A DNA stretch of 64,000 nucleotides from Hansfordia pulvinata (taxonomy: Eukaryota; Ascomycota; Sordariomycetes; Xylariales), in NCBI GenBank assembly GCA_006538405.1, contig BJKQ01000012.1, positions 903,001 through 967,000 on the forward strand, in the 5' to 3' direction. The notes beneath the pieces are model-generated. The model ran no database searches, had not been told where the DNA came from, and saw only the letters and a program-made list of their open reading frames with translations. This document shows positions 11,301 through 22,693 of the stretch, piece by piece (the first letter of the stretch is position 1; every line of letters starts with the position of its first letter). Both the position numbers and the translations under genes were made by a program.

Positions 11301-13903
11301 GGATCTTGCTGCCGAATCGGCATGCGAGGCACTGGGCGGCCCTCCCGGCTTGGTGGGCGCAAGAATGGCTCCTTGAAGGAGTCCTGGAACGAATCGTCCG
11401 AGAAGTCTGGCGAGGAGACGCGCTGTTGTTCTACGTTCTCGGTTTCGGACTCTTGAACACTGTCCAGACTTGTCTTGGGCCGGGCCTTATTCCGAATCAT
11501 AGCCATGATCTCCTCTGCGGCATCAAAGAAGTCCTGCGTCTTCATGGACGGTTTGCGAGCACCGTCGACAGCAAAGTCCCGGACGCGCACGTCGCCGTCC
11601 TCGCGGAACGAGTCCCGCTGGTAGTCGTCCTCGTCAATCGACATGTCAGCCAGAGGCTGCCGCTCGCGCGAGCCTGATGTTTTGCGTGACGGCGTCGGAC
11701 TCCGCGGGCTGAGGATGTCTCTTGACGCCAGGATCTCGGGGCTGGCAGTCTCTTGACGCTCCCCCGGGCGGGCGTCTTTACGCTTCTCGCCGATCGCCGC
11801 CTGCATGTTGTAATGCACGGACTGCACGTTTTCTAGCATATCAGGCCGGTCTTCGAGGCCGTAGGCAATGTCGGATCGGTGCAAGGTTCTGCGCCGTTTG
11901 GGGGTGGGGTCTTTGGATGGTGATGTCCGGGGACGTTTCCCCTCGGATAAATCTCTCTGCGGCGTATCCTGATAGTCCAAAGGGTAGTGAATCGAGTGTC
12001 TTTCAGGTCCCAAATCCGGAGTGGCGATAGAGTTTGACGGGTTTCGCTGTCGGCGAACTCGAAGTGCGTCCCCATCAAACGATAAACTGCGGTCCGCCCT
12101 TAAGTTGACGGGGTTGCTGGGGAGGCGAGGGCCTCTGGGAGGCTTGACATTCTCCTTGTCAGCCAGCTTGGAGTGTTCGGTTGTGTTCATGGACAGGTCC
12201 TCGCTGAACTCGAAATCGTCCAAACGCCCGCTCCCAAACCTGTTCAGATTTATGGAAGGCTGGCGGTGTAGTTGGCCGCCCCGAGAGCTTCTCCGGGGGC
12301 TCGATCCTCCAGCGAGACCCTTCCTGGTCGACGGCCTGGATGGAGAGCCCTGTGGCGTCACCGCCGGAAATTCCTCGTCTCTATGGCCATCATTCTCCTC
12401 CTCCTCCTCCTCCTCAAATTGGCTAATTCGGCGCAGCAGGGTCTGGTTCGTAAAGGTGTCATAGGGGCCGAAGAGCTTCAAGGGACTACCACTGTGTCCC
12501 GGTGGAGGCTGCAAGCGCTTCTCCGGGCTGGGATGCGGAGCAGCAGGGACACTGGGACTCGGAGGCGAGCCAGGTGCCTGATGGCTTTGACCGGATGCAT
12601 GGCGAGCCGTCCTGACCGTGGAAAAGTTTTTGGGTGTGCTGGCCTGGAGCGAGGACTCGGGCAGCATCTCGGATGTGTCGGTGTTGACGGTGGGACTGAG
12701 GGGCCGATGCCGGAATGAACCTTCAGCAGAGCGGCCGCCCCTTCGCAGGTTGATGAAGCCCCCTTGTCTGGCAAGCTCGGCGGCACTGTCCAGCCTCTCA
12801 TCGGCGTTCTCCATGTCGGCGTGATCTTGCTCGTTCTCGAAGCCGGGGTCCGAGTCGAGGACCATTTGGTTGTCGCGCAGCTTCTCGAGGCGTTTTCGCA
12901 GTTCGTTCGATGGCAGATCTAGGGGCGTGTAGCTGACTTTGCCGTCTTCGGCACTGTGCCGAGTGATGAGGATGGGGCTGAAATCTTCGTTCAGTACCTC
13001 GCTCTTGCCGCTCGTCTTGCGAGATGCGTCGAAATCGAATCTCGAGCTCCTGGAGGCAGCAAGGCTTTCGTGATTATTGTATTGAAGATTCCCCGAGGTT
13101 CTCTCCATTGAAGAGTCGTTTGCCGCAGAGAAAGGGTCGTCATTGCGAGCGCCCTGATCCGACAAGGGTGGGCCGTTGAGGCTAGAGCCATGCTGCAAGA
13201 CTGACTCATCCAATGTCTCGTCGTCGTCGTCGTCGTCCTGCGGGATGAATCTCTTGCGGTAGGGCGGGGGGCTGGATGGTAGGGTCATGTCGTTGGCGGT
13301 GCAATCTTGCTCCTGGCCATCGGCGGCTTGGTCGAACTGTGTGGGAGGGGAGGGCGGTCTGAAGAGGTTCCCGAGGCCGGTCTCGGCCGAGCTGAAGAGA
13401 TCCTTAGCTTCACCGCAGGCCAGCTCGCCATAGACAAGCCTCCTCTTCCACTCGGGGATGTCTTCGCGCGATTTAGAGGGCGATGCGCTGTGCGACTGGT
13501 GGTGCACCGTGTTGTGTACAACGGAGCCATCTGTGGAAGCCGAAGCAGAGCGAACCAGGTGCCGGCCCCTCTGGCTTTGGCTCTGCGATGGCGCCCGCGC
13601 ATTGGGGAGGGCCCGGGACTGCTTGGAGGGCCCACGGGATATGGGCAGGTTCACGTCGTTTTGGCTTCTTTCGCTCAGGATGTTGAAGCTGCTGTCGTGA
13701 GGAACCTGGCTGGAAGGGCGGCGAGAGCGGGCGTGTTTGGCGGCAGCGCCTAGGCGCGGGATGCGACTGGAGGGCTCGCGTATGCTCGAGTTCCTGGGGC
13801 TTTTGAATGAGCTTGGCAGCTCGGGAAGTTGGGCCTGCGACTCCTCGGACCTGGGCTGTGAGACCCATTCCTCGGAGAGGGAGTCCAGCCAGGCGGGTGC
13901 CAT
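8387..13903 (-). CDS. cdc11: Leucine-rich-repeat scaffold of septation initiation / mitotic exit network (Cdc11/Nud1-like)
   Basis: An uninterrupted frame of 1838 residues. The start at 13903 (MAPAWLDSLSEEWVSQP) is preferred over the upstream in-frame ATG at 14017, because the conserved W-D-S-L-S-E-E-W opening follows directly. A conserved block EIPEWKRRLVYGELACGE-like segment lies near residues 147-182 (here DIPEWKRRLVYGELACGEAK, then NLFRPPSPP). The middle is long, acidic, serine-rich and disordered, with many SP/TP sites. From about residue 1340 to 1770 there are at least ten leucine-rich repeats (LQYIDVSNNQI, LRSLRADNNHI, LTDLDLEGNQI, LRVLNLNFNAV). In yeasts Cdc11/Nud1 anchors the SIN/MEN kinase cascade at the spindle pole body and is controlled by phosphorylation. 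Domain order and length fit that family, but other LRR scaffolds cannot be fully excluded. Confidence 0.87.
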   Translation of the reverse strand: MAPAWLDSLSEEWVSQPRSEESQAQLPELPSSFKSPRNSSIREPSSRIPRLGAAAKHARSRRPSSQVPHDSSFNILSERSQNDVNLPISRGPSKQSRALPNARAPSQSQSQRGRHLVRSASASTDGSVVHNTVHHQSHSASPSKSREDIPEWKRRLVYGELACGEAKDLFSSAETGLGNLFRPPSPPTQFDQAADGQEQDCTANDMTLPSSPPPYRKRFIPQDDDDDDETLDESVLQHGSSLNGPPLSDQGARNDDPFSAANDSSMERTSGNLQYNNHESLAASRSSRFDFDASRKTSGKSEVLNEDFSPILITRHSAEDGKVSYTPLDLPSNELRKRLEKLRDNQMVLDSDPGFENEQDHADMENADERLDSAAELARQGGFINLRRGGRSAEGSFRHRPLSPTVNTDTSEMLPESSLQASTPKNFSTVRTARHASGQSHQAPGSPPSPSVPAAPHPSPEKRLQPPPGHSGSPLKLFGPYDTFTNQTLLRRISQFEEEEEEENDGHRDEEFPAVTPQGSPSRPSTRKGLAGGSSPRRSSRGGQLHRQPSINLNRFGSGRLDDFEFSEDLSMNTTEHSKLADKENVKPPRGPRLPSNPVNLRADRSLSFDGDALRVRRQRNPSNSIATPDLGPERHSIHYPLDYQDTPQRDLSEGKRPRTSPSKDPTPKRRRTLHRSDIAYGLEDRPDMLENVQSVHYNMQAAIGEKRKDARPGERQETASPEILASRDILSPRSPTPSRKTSGSRERQPLADMSIDEDDYQRDSFREDGDVRVRDFAVDGARKPSMKTQDFFDAAEEIMAMIRNKARPKTSLDSVQESETENVEQQRVSSPDFSDDSFQDSFKEPFLRPPSREGRPVPRMPIRQQDPELEERLKKYEETGDAGEMNYSMRSLGQVREPKTGMAMRPSSPEESPEEEVESDLPNVKLSRNPDRPRTADSADFASNGSRSSGSTGRSFPTGSSQRSDSRRLIAPDVVDQIIGEQVGNMVFDKERKTWTKVRTPKPERKANNTLPSEDSEDDPFASIPDLSVDTAKETENLGLLAEADLDNIQEFLEEPLEDGSPRSRVSGQSLSPGSVRSQSQETLSRIKKTMVETAVEDDKEIEHEITIHENRMQKSSPARRKNLTISFSSPIASVIRDISGLSPIGDDDDDDGGGLGRPIGNIALDSMKRGRQANGPRSVSCSVARTTKSTSRSRSRNGHGTSAKKQGFVPRPVSRIDERDEDQADEHDTTERQVSIRRETALDTVEEHEDHALSTPAPPRTAYDSATPIIGQHVGTYSLSPLSEFTMHHGDRSCALEVSYVVGDEYLVTGDGSRKVLSKAVRSLVEKITEVEPFEPDWETMDELHISNKQLATLHKLDQFCSNVVTLDASSNRISSLEGVPGAVRNLRMMDNQLSGLTAWGHLQNLQYIDVSNNQIDSLHAFKDLVHLRSLRADNNHITSLDGIKLHDSLQSLRVRNNYIGEVDMDGTKLHRLTDLDLEGNQISFIDNLEQLPSLATLNVQRNRLGALAPSSEQPMLGLRYIKVSDNQLTHMDVSAFPSLRLLHADRNCLGALAGFSRCRRLDSLSLREQRAEGGLDMSFLNSAYEVRKLFLSGNVLRSAKPGEFSLPVDYLNLQLLELSSCGLSSLAPELGQMAPNLRVLNLNFNAVAELAPLRYIPRLKRLLVAGNRLGDAARAADVLSGFPHLTAFDARDNPLTLGFYAPSQTLMASSGSGQPGAGGSVGSAGTARTAAVAAARDAEPFALAEADAQRDCAFAKRLDPDTRMRRRLHALIVLGRCARLRTLDGLPAPRQDLAARDDVWEALKERGVFADADTGANFGEERQREEEAPPAEADV

Positions 13904-15181
13904 TGTGGACGGGTGGGCGCGCGATAGGATCTGTAGGTTGTAGCAATGACGGCGTAGGCGATGGTGTTGTTGCCGGTAGAGGTACGTATATGCCTGGCCA
14001 AGTAGGCGGGGCCCCAAGTGCGTCAGCCGGGTGTGCTGGCTGGGCGTTCGATACCTCTTGATAAGCCGTGTTTGTGTGCGCGCAGTGGCAGATTCTGAGC
14101 GAGGCTCACGAGGCTATCGTCGGAGAGGGCGGCGCGTGGGTAGGTGAATGCTGGGGTGTTTGCTTGTTGGGGCGCGAAAGGATGAAAAATCGGCAGGGGG
14201 TCTCGTGAAAAGAATGGAATGTCGTGAACCGTGTGCGCACCGCGGCTCGTGTGTCAACGTGACAGTCGAGGTCACGGCGAAGAAGCTGGGCCAGCGGAGC
14301 TGTCAGTACTCGTAGGGGCGATAGAGCGATGTGGGGACGGACGGTCTGGAGCTTTTTACTCTCTACGAGTATATCCAAACAGCTGTGCTCGTACGTACGT
14401 ACGTAGGCGGGGAGCATGTGATGGTCCAGGTAGCGCTATGGTAGATGACACGGCTTAAGGTGGCACGGATGGCCTACTCGTAGCGTGAGTACAGGCGCAG
14501 TGATGCTGGGCGTAGTCGTCGATTGCCAGACGCGTGCCGCTGAGGGTCAAAACAAACCGGGGCCTGAGCGGAGCCTGTGGCGTCGGTTGCTGTAGCGACA
14601 CAGATAGTCCAGCGCTAGTCCAGTATCGGTTAGCTCACCGAGACTCGCGCCTACCGCATGGGCTCTGCTGCCCGCCCCGTCTGCCTGGGCCCCCAACCCG
14701 CCGCGCTCGCCATCTGGCGCAAAGTGGCAGGGCTGCCACGCCAGGTGTGGCTGCAACCACTTTAGGTCAACGCGTCTGTTCCACGTCCCAGGCGGCAGGC
14801 GCGTGGGGGACCGCGTCGACAAGGCGCGACGGGACCTGTCTTTGTGGGGATCCGTTTGCTGTAACGACTTCCAGCCTCCTGCCCGCAGGTGTCTGCAAGT
14901 ACATTCCCGCACCCAATACGTGCAGTGTAACTTGCCTCGTTTCCGAGCTGCAAGCCTCACCACATCCCGCATTTTCACTCTCAGCGACTTCACCCGTTCG
15001 TCATTCTCAGACCCTCACGCGATAGGAGGCCGCCACCCGTTCCCCCCAAAATAGCAACGGACACATCTGCTACAACCCCAAGTCACACCCATGGAAAGAC
15101 GGGAGAGCTCCTAGTCCACGTCGTCTTGCCCGTCGAAAACCGCAACCCCACCACCACGTCCTCGACTCGGCAGCTTCGATA
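13904..15181. other. Shared upstream region between two divergent genes
   Basis: 1.28 kb separates the starts of the LRR scaffold (-) and the conserved protein (+). It contains TACTCGTA or TACGAGTA octamers at 14308, 14364 and 14475, and a CGTACGTACGTACG run near 14390-14404. No gene is seen. It must hold both promoters. Confidence 0.6.
15091..15114 (+). promoter_or_regulatory. Short upstream ORF before the 15182 gene
   Basis: ATG at 15091 opens a seven-codon frame (MERRESS) ending at TAG 15112-15114, 67 bases before the main start. If the transcript begins upstream of it, it could lower translation of the main frame. Whether it is in the mRNA is unknown. Confidence 0.35.
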
Positions 15182-17888
15182 ATGCCAGCCGGTCAGGACC
15201 TCTTCTGGCGCCGCCGGATCCCAGAGGAGCCACTCTACTGCGCCGCGCCCTCTAACGACGACGCCGACGAAGTCTACTGCTACGGATCCGATCAAGATCT
15301 TGACGAGGCCGCCAAGGCGGCCAAACGCACTCGCTACGAAACCCAAGCCCGCCGTTATCTAAAGGGCCAGAGGCCTGCTCGGATCGCCTCTGCCTCTCTC
15401 ATCGGCCCCTTTGACCGTGTTTCTGGCTGGAAGAGCCCCTGGTTGCCCCCAGCTCAGCCATGTCGTCCTGCTGCTGCTAGCAGGGCCGAGTCCGCACCCC
15501 TCGGCCCAACGCAATGCCAGCTGCCCAGTCCTGAGAGCAACCGCGATCGCGATGCCTGTGCAGCCGCCGGCCTGCTGGATTCCGATCGTCGCAAGAGCAT
15601 AGAGAACTGGACTCGGTCTATTCCACCGCCAACACTTTCTCAGGATGACTTCTGGGCCCCCTCGGGCACTGCGAGTTCCTCTGCAGCGCACAAACGCAAG
15701 CGCGCCAACCCCTGGCTCAAGACTACTTCTGCGATGCGCAACACCTCCGATCGTGGGCAGCAGGCTGCCACTCTTCCATCTCCCGCCACTGGAGAGGCAA
15801 CAACGGAGCGTTCCGACCCTACGCCTCGCGCGAAACAAGATGTTCCTGCCGGCGGCTTTGAACTATCCCAGCAGAAGCGTGGCCTCGCACCGGCAACTCC
15901 ACGCTCTTGTGTCGTAATCCCTCTCAAGGGCCGGGAACAATCTCGTTTGGACACATCCACTCCAACAAAGCCAGGACCAAAGAGTGCAGTTAAGGTACAG
16001 AAGAGCGACGACAGGCCAAGCACGGAATCTGAAACCCCTCTTTCGGTGCCCAACGATCAGCATAGTCTCGCGGTGTGTCAGCGCTCATCAGAGTCAGCAA
16101 GCCTCGAGCAGGAGCAGAGAGAAGCAGAGACGCAACCAAGCTCTCCTCGATATGCAGACGATCAGCACGAGCTCGGCGGATTGAAGGGTGTGGAGCACGG
16201 GCCAACAGAAATCGAAGACTCGTTCATCCGCGACACTGCTTGCCAAGCAGAGTTTGGTTTAGCTGAGGATCACAATCTCTCACCGTTGCAAAAAGATGCA
16301 ATGCACAGCTTTGATGTCGATGCGTGGCCCCCAAGTCAAGCAGAGGCAAACGGCCAATTGGAGTACGACGACCCCGCCTGCTACATGGACCTTGACGAAG
16401 CAGACTGTACAGACTTGCCGTCTCCATCCGCGGCATTTCTACCTGCCGATTCTGAGCTGCAAGAGGACATTCGCATCTCAAGCCAGCTTGATTCGGAACC
16501 TGCTGTCTCAGGTGGCCCGGTTAGGGAAGAGTGTGACGAGGAGGCAAATGGCATTCTCGACAATGGTGCGGCCGAGGAACTCGCCGATGCTGCCAATATT
16601 GACACCTTCGAGGCCGTGGAGCACGTTGCTCAGTATTTGCAGTTGGCAGCCGACGCTGCATTATCATATGAAGCAAGCCTGCCATCCCAACATGTGTCGG
16701 CTGATTTGGCAACTCCAGCTGCAAGAGAAGGGCCTGCTGATGTGACCGGACCGGTAAATCAGGCCCCTGTCGAAGACCACACTGTCGAAGAGCACATCGT
16801 TAAGGACCACACTGTCGAGGACCACAGGACTGTCGAGGACCACACTGTCGAGGACCACACTGTCGAGGACCACACTGTCGAGGACCACACTGTCGAGGAG
16901 CTGGTTGCGTTTCTGCGGAAAGTCCTTCCGCTTGTCCCGCGGGTCCGTCAGCGCAAGAACAAAGCAATGAGCATACAGCAATACAGCTCATCAACGAATT
17001 GGACCATAGTGTCGTGCCAATTCACAGCCCCGGGGACGTCCAGACGCTCTCCGAGCTGCCTGTGAGTCAGGACATCGCTCCAAGCGCCCTCGAAGACTGC
17101 ATTCTGCCAACACCAGGTTTGGGCCTGGATCAAGTTCCTCAGCAAATGCCGCTAGAAGAATTACCCCGACTTCAATCAAAGCTCGGGTCCGTGAAGCCAG
17201 CCCTACGAATTCTGGTCCTAGGGTCTCGAACAGCTTCTCTGCCTGTATCACCACTCCTGAGCGCAACACAGGACTCAGGCCATTCAAGTCGTTCCTCACG
17301 CCGTCACCCATGCGTCAAAGACCCGACTTTATTCCCAGGCGCGGTGGAATATTGACGTGTGGCTCTGCTTGGAGTCGTCGGTCCAGCTCAAAGCACGGGC
17401 GCCGGGTCTCTTTTGCACCGCTGCCTGGCGAAGAGGAATTTGGATCTGCTCGACACAGCAGAACGCGTGCCGCGTCGCCGCCACCTCCGACACTCGTCTC
17501 GACAAGCAGCCAAGATATGGACAATCAGTTCTCACATCATTTCCAAGCCATGAAGACACGGGGCTCCCGAAAGTCAGAAGTCGCCAAATTTCCTCGAGCG
17601 CCAACTGATCCGGAATTGGAGGAAGCAGATTCTGAAGTCCATTCAAATCAGAAAGGCGACAGCTTCGAGCCTGTTTACGCGTCGTCTGCGCCCGGGGGAG
17701 GCACTTCTGCTCCCGTTCAGCGAAACTATTACCAGCCCGAGCAGGATATCATCAACTCTGTTCTGGACAATCTTGATGATTTTCTCAATGCAGCCACGGG
17801 CGACGACGCAGGAGCGGCATACTCTCACAACCCGCCAGGCTTCGACGTCACAGAAGACACCGCAGGGCTCGATGTTTATAGCTTCTGA
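15182..17888 (+). CDS. Conserved fungal protein of unknown function, 883 aa, two exons
   Basis: Exons are 15182-17061 and 17117-17888. The intron 17062-17116 begins GTGAGT, ends CACCAG, and joins the frames exactly (2652 coding bases). Without it the frame stops at 17065. The N terminus has a conserved-looking block: YGSDQDLDEAAKAAKRTRYE, then QARRYLKGQRPARIASASLI and GPFDRVSGWKSPWLP (residues about 37-95). Near the C terminus GLRPFKSFLTPSP and RRVSFAPLPGE stand out, the latter a basic RVSF type motif that could bind PP1. The rest is acidic and disordered. I believe homologues in other Pezizomycotina are labelled hypothetical or 'protamine P1', but this is from memory and gives no function. 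Residues about 530-574 are a VEDHT tandem repeat. It is divergent from the LRR scaffold gene. Confidence 0.8.
16769..16903 (+). repeat. 15-bp coding minisatellite (VEDHT repeat)
   Basis: Eight 15-base units of the type GTCGAGGACCACACT and a partial ninth. The fourth unit has 18 bases (an extra Arg codon, DHRTVED). All units keep the frame. The last four are identical while the first three differ, which indicates recent expansion at the 3' side. Confidence 0.9.
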
Positions 17889-19440
17889 GCTACACGGGTC
17901 ATCGCTGCAGGATATCGGGGCGCGATGTCACCACCTTTTCCCACTGTAAATAGACACGGGGGCTTCACTGAAATTTGCTTCGAGCGTGGCGTTCCAGGAT
18001 CAGATTAGGCATACATTTCCTTGTTCATTAGGGGGCGATGTCAGGCATCGATCATCGTCGCTGCTAAGCAGCCAGAGTTATGTTTGACTTATCAGGTGGG
18101 CCAGGATTGACAAGAACCGGTAGAGTTTGGACGACGAAACAAGTTTACATGATCATGATAGATAGGCGATTCCTCAGACCAAATATACCCCCTTTGCAAC
18201 CACCCGCCGACCACCCCGATCGCCTATTTGGCCAGTGATGACGTTGTTCGATAGCTTTAGTCATCGGCCTGAGAAAAAGCACTCGGGCTTCGGAACATCT
18301 GCTGTTTGTGCACGAGCCCTCGGGTTCGAGGCTGACATTGCAAGGCGTGAGGGAATCTCGCACGATGATATAACATGGCTGCCTTTGGGTAGCGCGATCA
18401 AAACCTGACTTGGTACCCCATCGCCAACCGCCGGGACATGCACAGTCGAAATGGGTTTGTTGGCCATTTGCACGTATCGCTGCCCTTGCTCCCATTGACC
18501 ATTATCGTCCATCTTTCCGCTCCGGTCTGCGATGCTTCACAGCTGCTGTCTGCCACGCGATAAGTGAGTCGTCGGCAAGCAGCATGAGAGGACCGAACCC
18601 AGCTACCAACCGACAGAGCCTAGGGACTGTCCAGTGGTATCCATTCCAGTCCCAAGGCTGGGCTCAGTCGCTTTTCGAAGTTGATTTGCAAGTCTCGAGG
18701 AGCTTGATCGCTGAGCTTCAATGGGGTTCTTGCGTGATGAGAACACCTCGAACCAAGGACACGTCAGGCAGAGGCCATCGAGCCTCACGAGGGTCTCGTA
18801 GCAATGCTTGGAGAGGCCAAAGACGGCGTTCCGTCCGGCTGAGGGCGCATGAGAAGTCATGTGAGCTTCTATCACTCTGCCCTGCTTGAGCTGGCAGCTC
18901 GTCATCTGTCGGTGACGCCCTCGGCTTTAGATGCCGTTGATCACGGAGCCATTGTGATCGAGTTCTTGTGGCCAAGACCACATTCAGAGCACGGTCACCA
19001 GTTCACGTCACAACCGACCTGGCTGAATCTTTATGCCGCAGTTTCCTTCCTCGTTGGCTATCGACTCGCTCAAATCGGGGCATAGCTCCGCATGGTGTTG
19101 CGAGTCTTCAACTCTTGACATACCTCCGTTTCGTTTCGCGTGTCAACCGTAGCAAGGGCCTTTCGAATCTGTTGGGCCGCCGAATGGGCGTCAAGATTGA
19201 GGAGACAGAAAGGTCCGTTCCCGAGGTCATCACCATCATCGCCCGTGCCCGTGAGCCCATCCAGTGACTCGGTGAGTCTGTGAGCAACCGAGATCTCCAT
19301 TCAACAGCCCATCAACAGCTTGCCTTCGTCACCGTGTCTAAGAAAGCAGAACTTCTTATTTCAGCACAATGAGAACAACCACGAGAGTCTCCGTCGGCCT
19401 TGAGACCCAGTCTATTCTCGGCGCCACGCCTGAAAGGCAA
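17889..19440. other. Intergenic, no supported gene
   Basis: 3' flank of the preceding gene and unannotated sequence. Open frames of 60-160 codons overlap on both strands without domains or credible intron structure. I do not support a gene here. Confidence 0.5.
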
Positions 19441-19456
19441 CATCGGGCCAAAGCAA

Positions 19457-19458
<2 letters not shown>

Positions 19459-19497
<39 letters not shown>

Positions 19498-19515
19498 TCT
19501 CTTTCTCCATCTCTC
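19459..19515. repeat. CT microsatellite
   Basis: Pure (CT)n for about 35 bases, then imperfect CT with CCAT interruptions. Confidence 0.9.
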
Positions 19516-22500
19516 TCTCTCTTATTCCTGGAACAGCGAACAATCGAGCCATCGGGACGTGTGGGCAAGCTACGGGCGACCGGAGTCCACAATTGAGGCA
19601 GTTTCGTGCCCGCTGAGATCCGGTCAATCTCCAACAGCCCCTCTGCAACAACAACAACAACAACAAGGCCTCCATCGACGTCGTGGGGCATGCCGTATGA
19701 GGGGATATCTACAGCTGCCTGTGGATCCAGCAAGACAGCAGCAGAGGCGCCTGCGCCGAGCCGAAGGTCTGTCTGGTCCCGCTGTTCACAAGCCCAGCCG
19801 CGAGTCGTCACGCACGATACTGGGCGTCTATCTCTCAACGGACAGTCATTCCTTCTGATATACCTCCTCTCTATGAACGAGGCACCTGATACCTTTCCAG
19901 TGTGCCGGTCTGCTCGCCCAGTCTTGCGAGCGCGGCGGGTATCAAAAGCCACCAAGTCGCCGGCCATGCAGACAGCGTCGGGTCCCTTCCCGTGATGGGC
20001 TCGGCGCGTGACCGGGCGTTCTCTCCGCGGCGCCACTGCCGGACTCACTGCCGAGCAGAGCGCGGGCCAGAAACCGCGAGCAGTCCCGCGGGCTCCATCG
20101 CAGCAAAAAAACCTCAACCTGATATCCGCCTGCCCGCCGGCCCCCCAGTAAGGAGGGAAGGAGGGGGGAGGGGCTCTCCACCACATCACATCGCCACCGA
20201 AGATGAAGATACTCATAAGGTGCGCCCAGCACGATCGTGAGTTACGAGTCGTTCCCAACCCACACACATCATCGCCATCGTCACAGTCACCCACGCGACG
20301 AAGAACCCCCCCCCCCCCGTTGTAGCCCGCCCTACGCCCTCCCTCTCCGGCCAGGTAAGGTGGGCCCCGGGGCCCAATCTGGGGTAAAATACCTTTACTC
20401 ACCTTCCCCCCCCTTCTTCTCCACATTGTGAGGAGAGAAACGCCCTCCAGCCGCGCGCCCGCAGGGACCGACGGGGAAGAAGCGAGACCGGGTTGTGCTG
20501 GTGATATTGGCTGCAGGACAGACCTGCAGCCCGCAAATAGTTCTACGGGGTTACATTGGAGAGGGGGGTGGGCAATGCTGATGAATGTGGGCACTTTTCT
20601 TGGGGCTCTCTCTGTTTCTCTCTGTCTCTGTCTCTCTCTCTCGCTCTCTCTCTATGCTCAATCGCGATATGCCGCGCGTGATGGAGAGAAAAGGCACATC
20701 TCATCGATCAACCCCCTGTCTCGTGGTAGTCGCCCGTCCAAATCTGCGTGAAGAGCCCACTGGGGAACGCCGCCTTCCCCCCCCCCCCTCTCCTTGTCAA
20801 CCACGAGTGAACTATTGATGCTGAAATGTGACCTCATAGCGCACGGCCGGCTGGGGGCGAACGGCTTGGTTGCGGGCGGGCGGACCAAAGAGCCCAGGCA
20901 GGCATGAACGATTTGGGATGGCCTTTGCGCCATGACCACCTCTTGTTTTCTTACGAGTACTCTCTTCTCCTGCCTCGGGCTATCTTGCCTTTCCTCCCCC
21001 CTCCCCCTCCCTCGCCTCGGCCCAGTGGAACGACAGACAACCCCGGCAGCAAGGCTGAGGAGACGAGAAGGACGGACCGCCCACCAACTGACTGGATCAA
21101 CCCGGGCCCCCCCTCTCCCGACCCCGGTCCCTGTCATTTTTGGACTTGTCGTCACTCCAGAGCGGGACCTGGTTATCGTTGTTGTCAGAGAGTGGAAAGA
21201 GATACGAGGAGTTCCGTACTGCGTAGATGGCAAGAACCGAGATGGCAGGGGGGAGAAGACCCGACAGGTCCTGATTCCCTCCCATCGAAGATCATCATGG
21301 CCCGTGTGTGTCCCCCCCTTGAACAACCCCCCTAACCCTTGTCGGTTCGCGCCACCGGTCTCCTCCTCGTCCTCCCATTCCCAGGTTCATTGTGCAGGGT
21401 ATGGGATAGGTCAGTCACACGAGTCTCATCGACACCCCGTACCTTTCGATGTCTCTTACGGGGAGGAGACCGGGGGGGGGGGGGGGCCGCTTTTCTTCCT
21501 CTTTCTGATCCCAACGGTGCTGCATGTCATTTGTGGAGAAGGGCGGACGCGCATGGGGGTTCTTTTTTTTATTTGGTTCTGGTTTAGCAACGGGCGGAAG
21601 AGCAAGGGGCAGGGGAAGGGTCATGGGGTGGGCTCAAAAAGTGGCTTCTGCCCTGCCGCCCCATGTCGTGCCTGACTTGCCTGTCTGCCTGGGTATCGTG
21701 TCTCGTGCGAGTTATGCGGCCGCGCGGGCGTCTCGTATTCCCTCTCTCTCTCTCTCTCTCTCTCTTTTCTCGCGTCTTGTGCTTCCTCGGCTCTTGCCCG
21801 CCCTGCACCCTGTGAGTGAGCCCACAGCCCAGAAGGCCTCCGAAGAAGAGCACGTGGGCGGAGGAGGAGGACCGAAGCGCGTCGGGGCCCCGGCGTCTAG
21901 AACGCGGCGAGCCGAGCTGAGCTGGAAGATGGGGAGATACGAGTTTATTAGAGGAGGAATATCGCGAAAGAGGCCCTGATAGGATAAGATGTCTTTTGGA
22001 TAGGTATCCCGCCATGTTCTCCGTATGCAAGGGCCCCGTGGAGGGCTCCATGATGATGCCTGTGCCTCCATGCCTGGGCAAAGGCCAACCCCCCTCGCGA
22101 AAGGCCCAGAAGCAAGCCCCCCCCCCCCCTTCCCGTCTGTCGGCCAGCTCTCGACGACGGCGACGACGCGCCGCGAGGACGCCCGCTGGGCATCCAGTGT
22201 TGGTGTTCCCCCAGTGCCAGTGACGTGCCACGTCCCCCTCCCTACTCGGCAGCGTCAGCTCGAGTTCAGGCGGGGTGTTGGATATTTACACGAGGTTGGA
22301 CCAGATATAGAGTGGAAGAAAGAAAGGATACGGGAAATGGCTGAGGCTTCCCACGATGATCTAATGCCTCCTCCTGGCACAGGCATTCGGGATTCGCGTA
22401 CGAGTACTTGTAACATGCATGTCTTGGACCCCTGGGAGCCCGTCGCTCGTAAATTGTGGGCGAGGTGTCAGTTTGTGCTCCGTGGCTTTTTTTCTTCTTC

Positions 22501-22660
22501 TTCTTCTATTCTGAGGGATCCGTCGCCCGCCGCGTGACGCATTGGTCGGAGGAGAGAGGTCTTCTGTCCATGCGCCGCGGATGCCGCGGGACGCTTTACT
22601 CTGTGCCGCCTGGCTTATCATCATTGCTCATGGATGAGCAAAGAAGAGCAAAGGTAAAGC

Positions 22661-22693
22661 AAAGCGAAGCAGAGCGAAGCAGAGCGAAGCAAG
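22661..22693. repeat. Decamer tandem array
   Basis: Three copies of AAGCGAAGCAGAGCG-type sequence with a ten-base period (unit AGAGCGAAGC). They are preceded by less regular AAAGC and AGCAAAG words from about 22637. Confidence 0.75.

Noticed and set aside
10574..11677. Plus-strand open frames opposite the LRR scaffold gene
   Set aside because: They are antisense shadows of a long GC-rich coding exon. The minus-strand frame contains the clear LRRs.
16987..17355. Separate gene in another frame downstream of the VEDHT repeat
   Set aside because: The 55-base intron at 17062-17116 with consensus sites joins the first long frame to the final one and explains the coding pattern without a second gene.
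19356..20594. Minus-strand open frame of about 412 codons
   Set aside because: The translation is dominated by RERERE from the CT microsatellite and by C/G runs, with no domain. Long stop-free frames are expected in GC-rich simple repeats.
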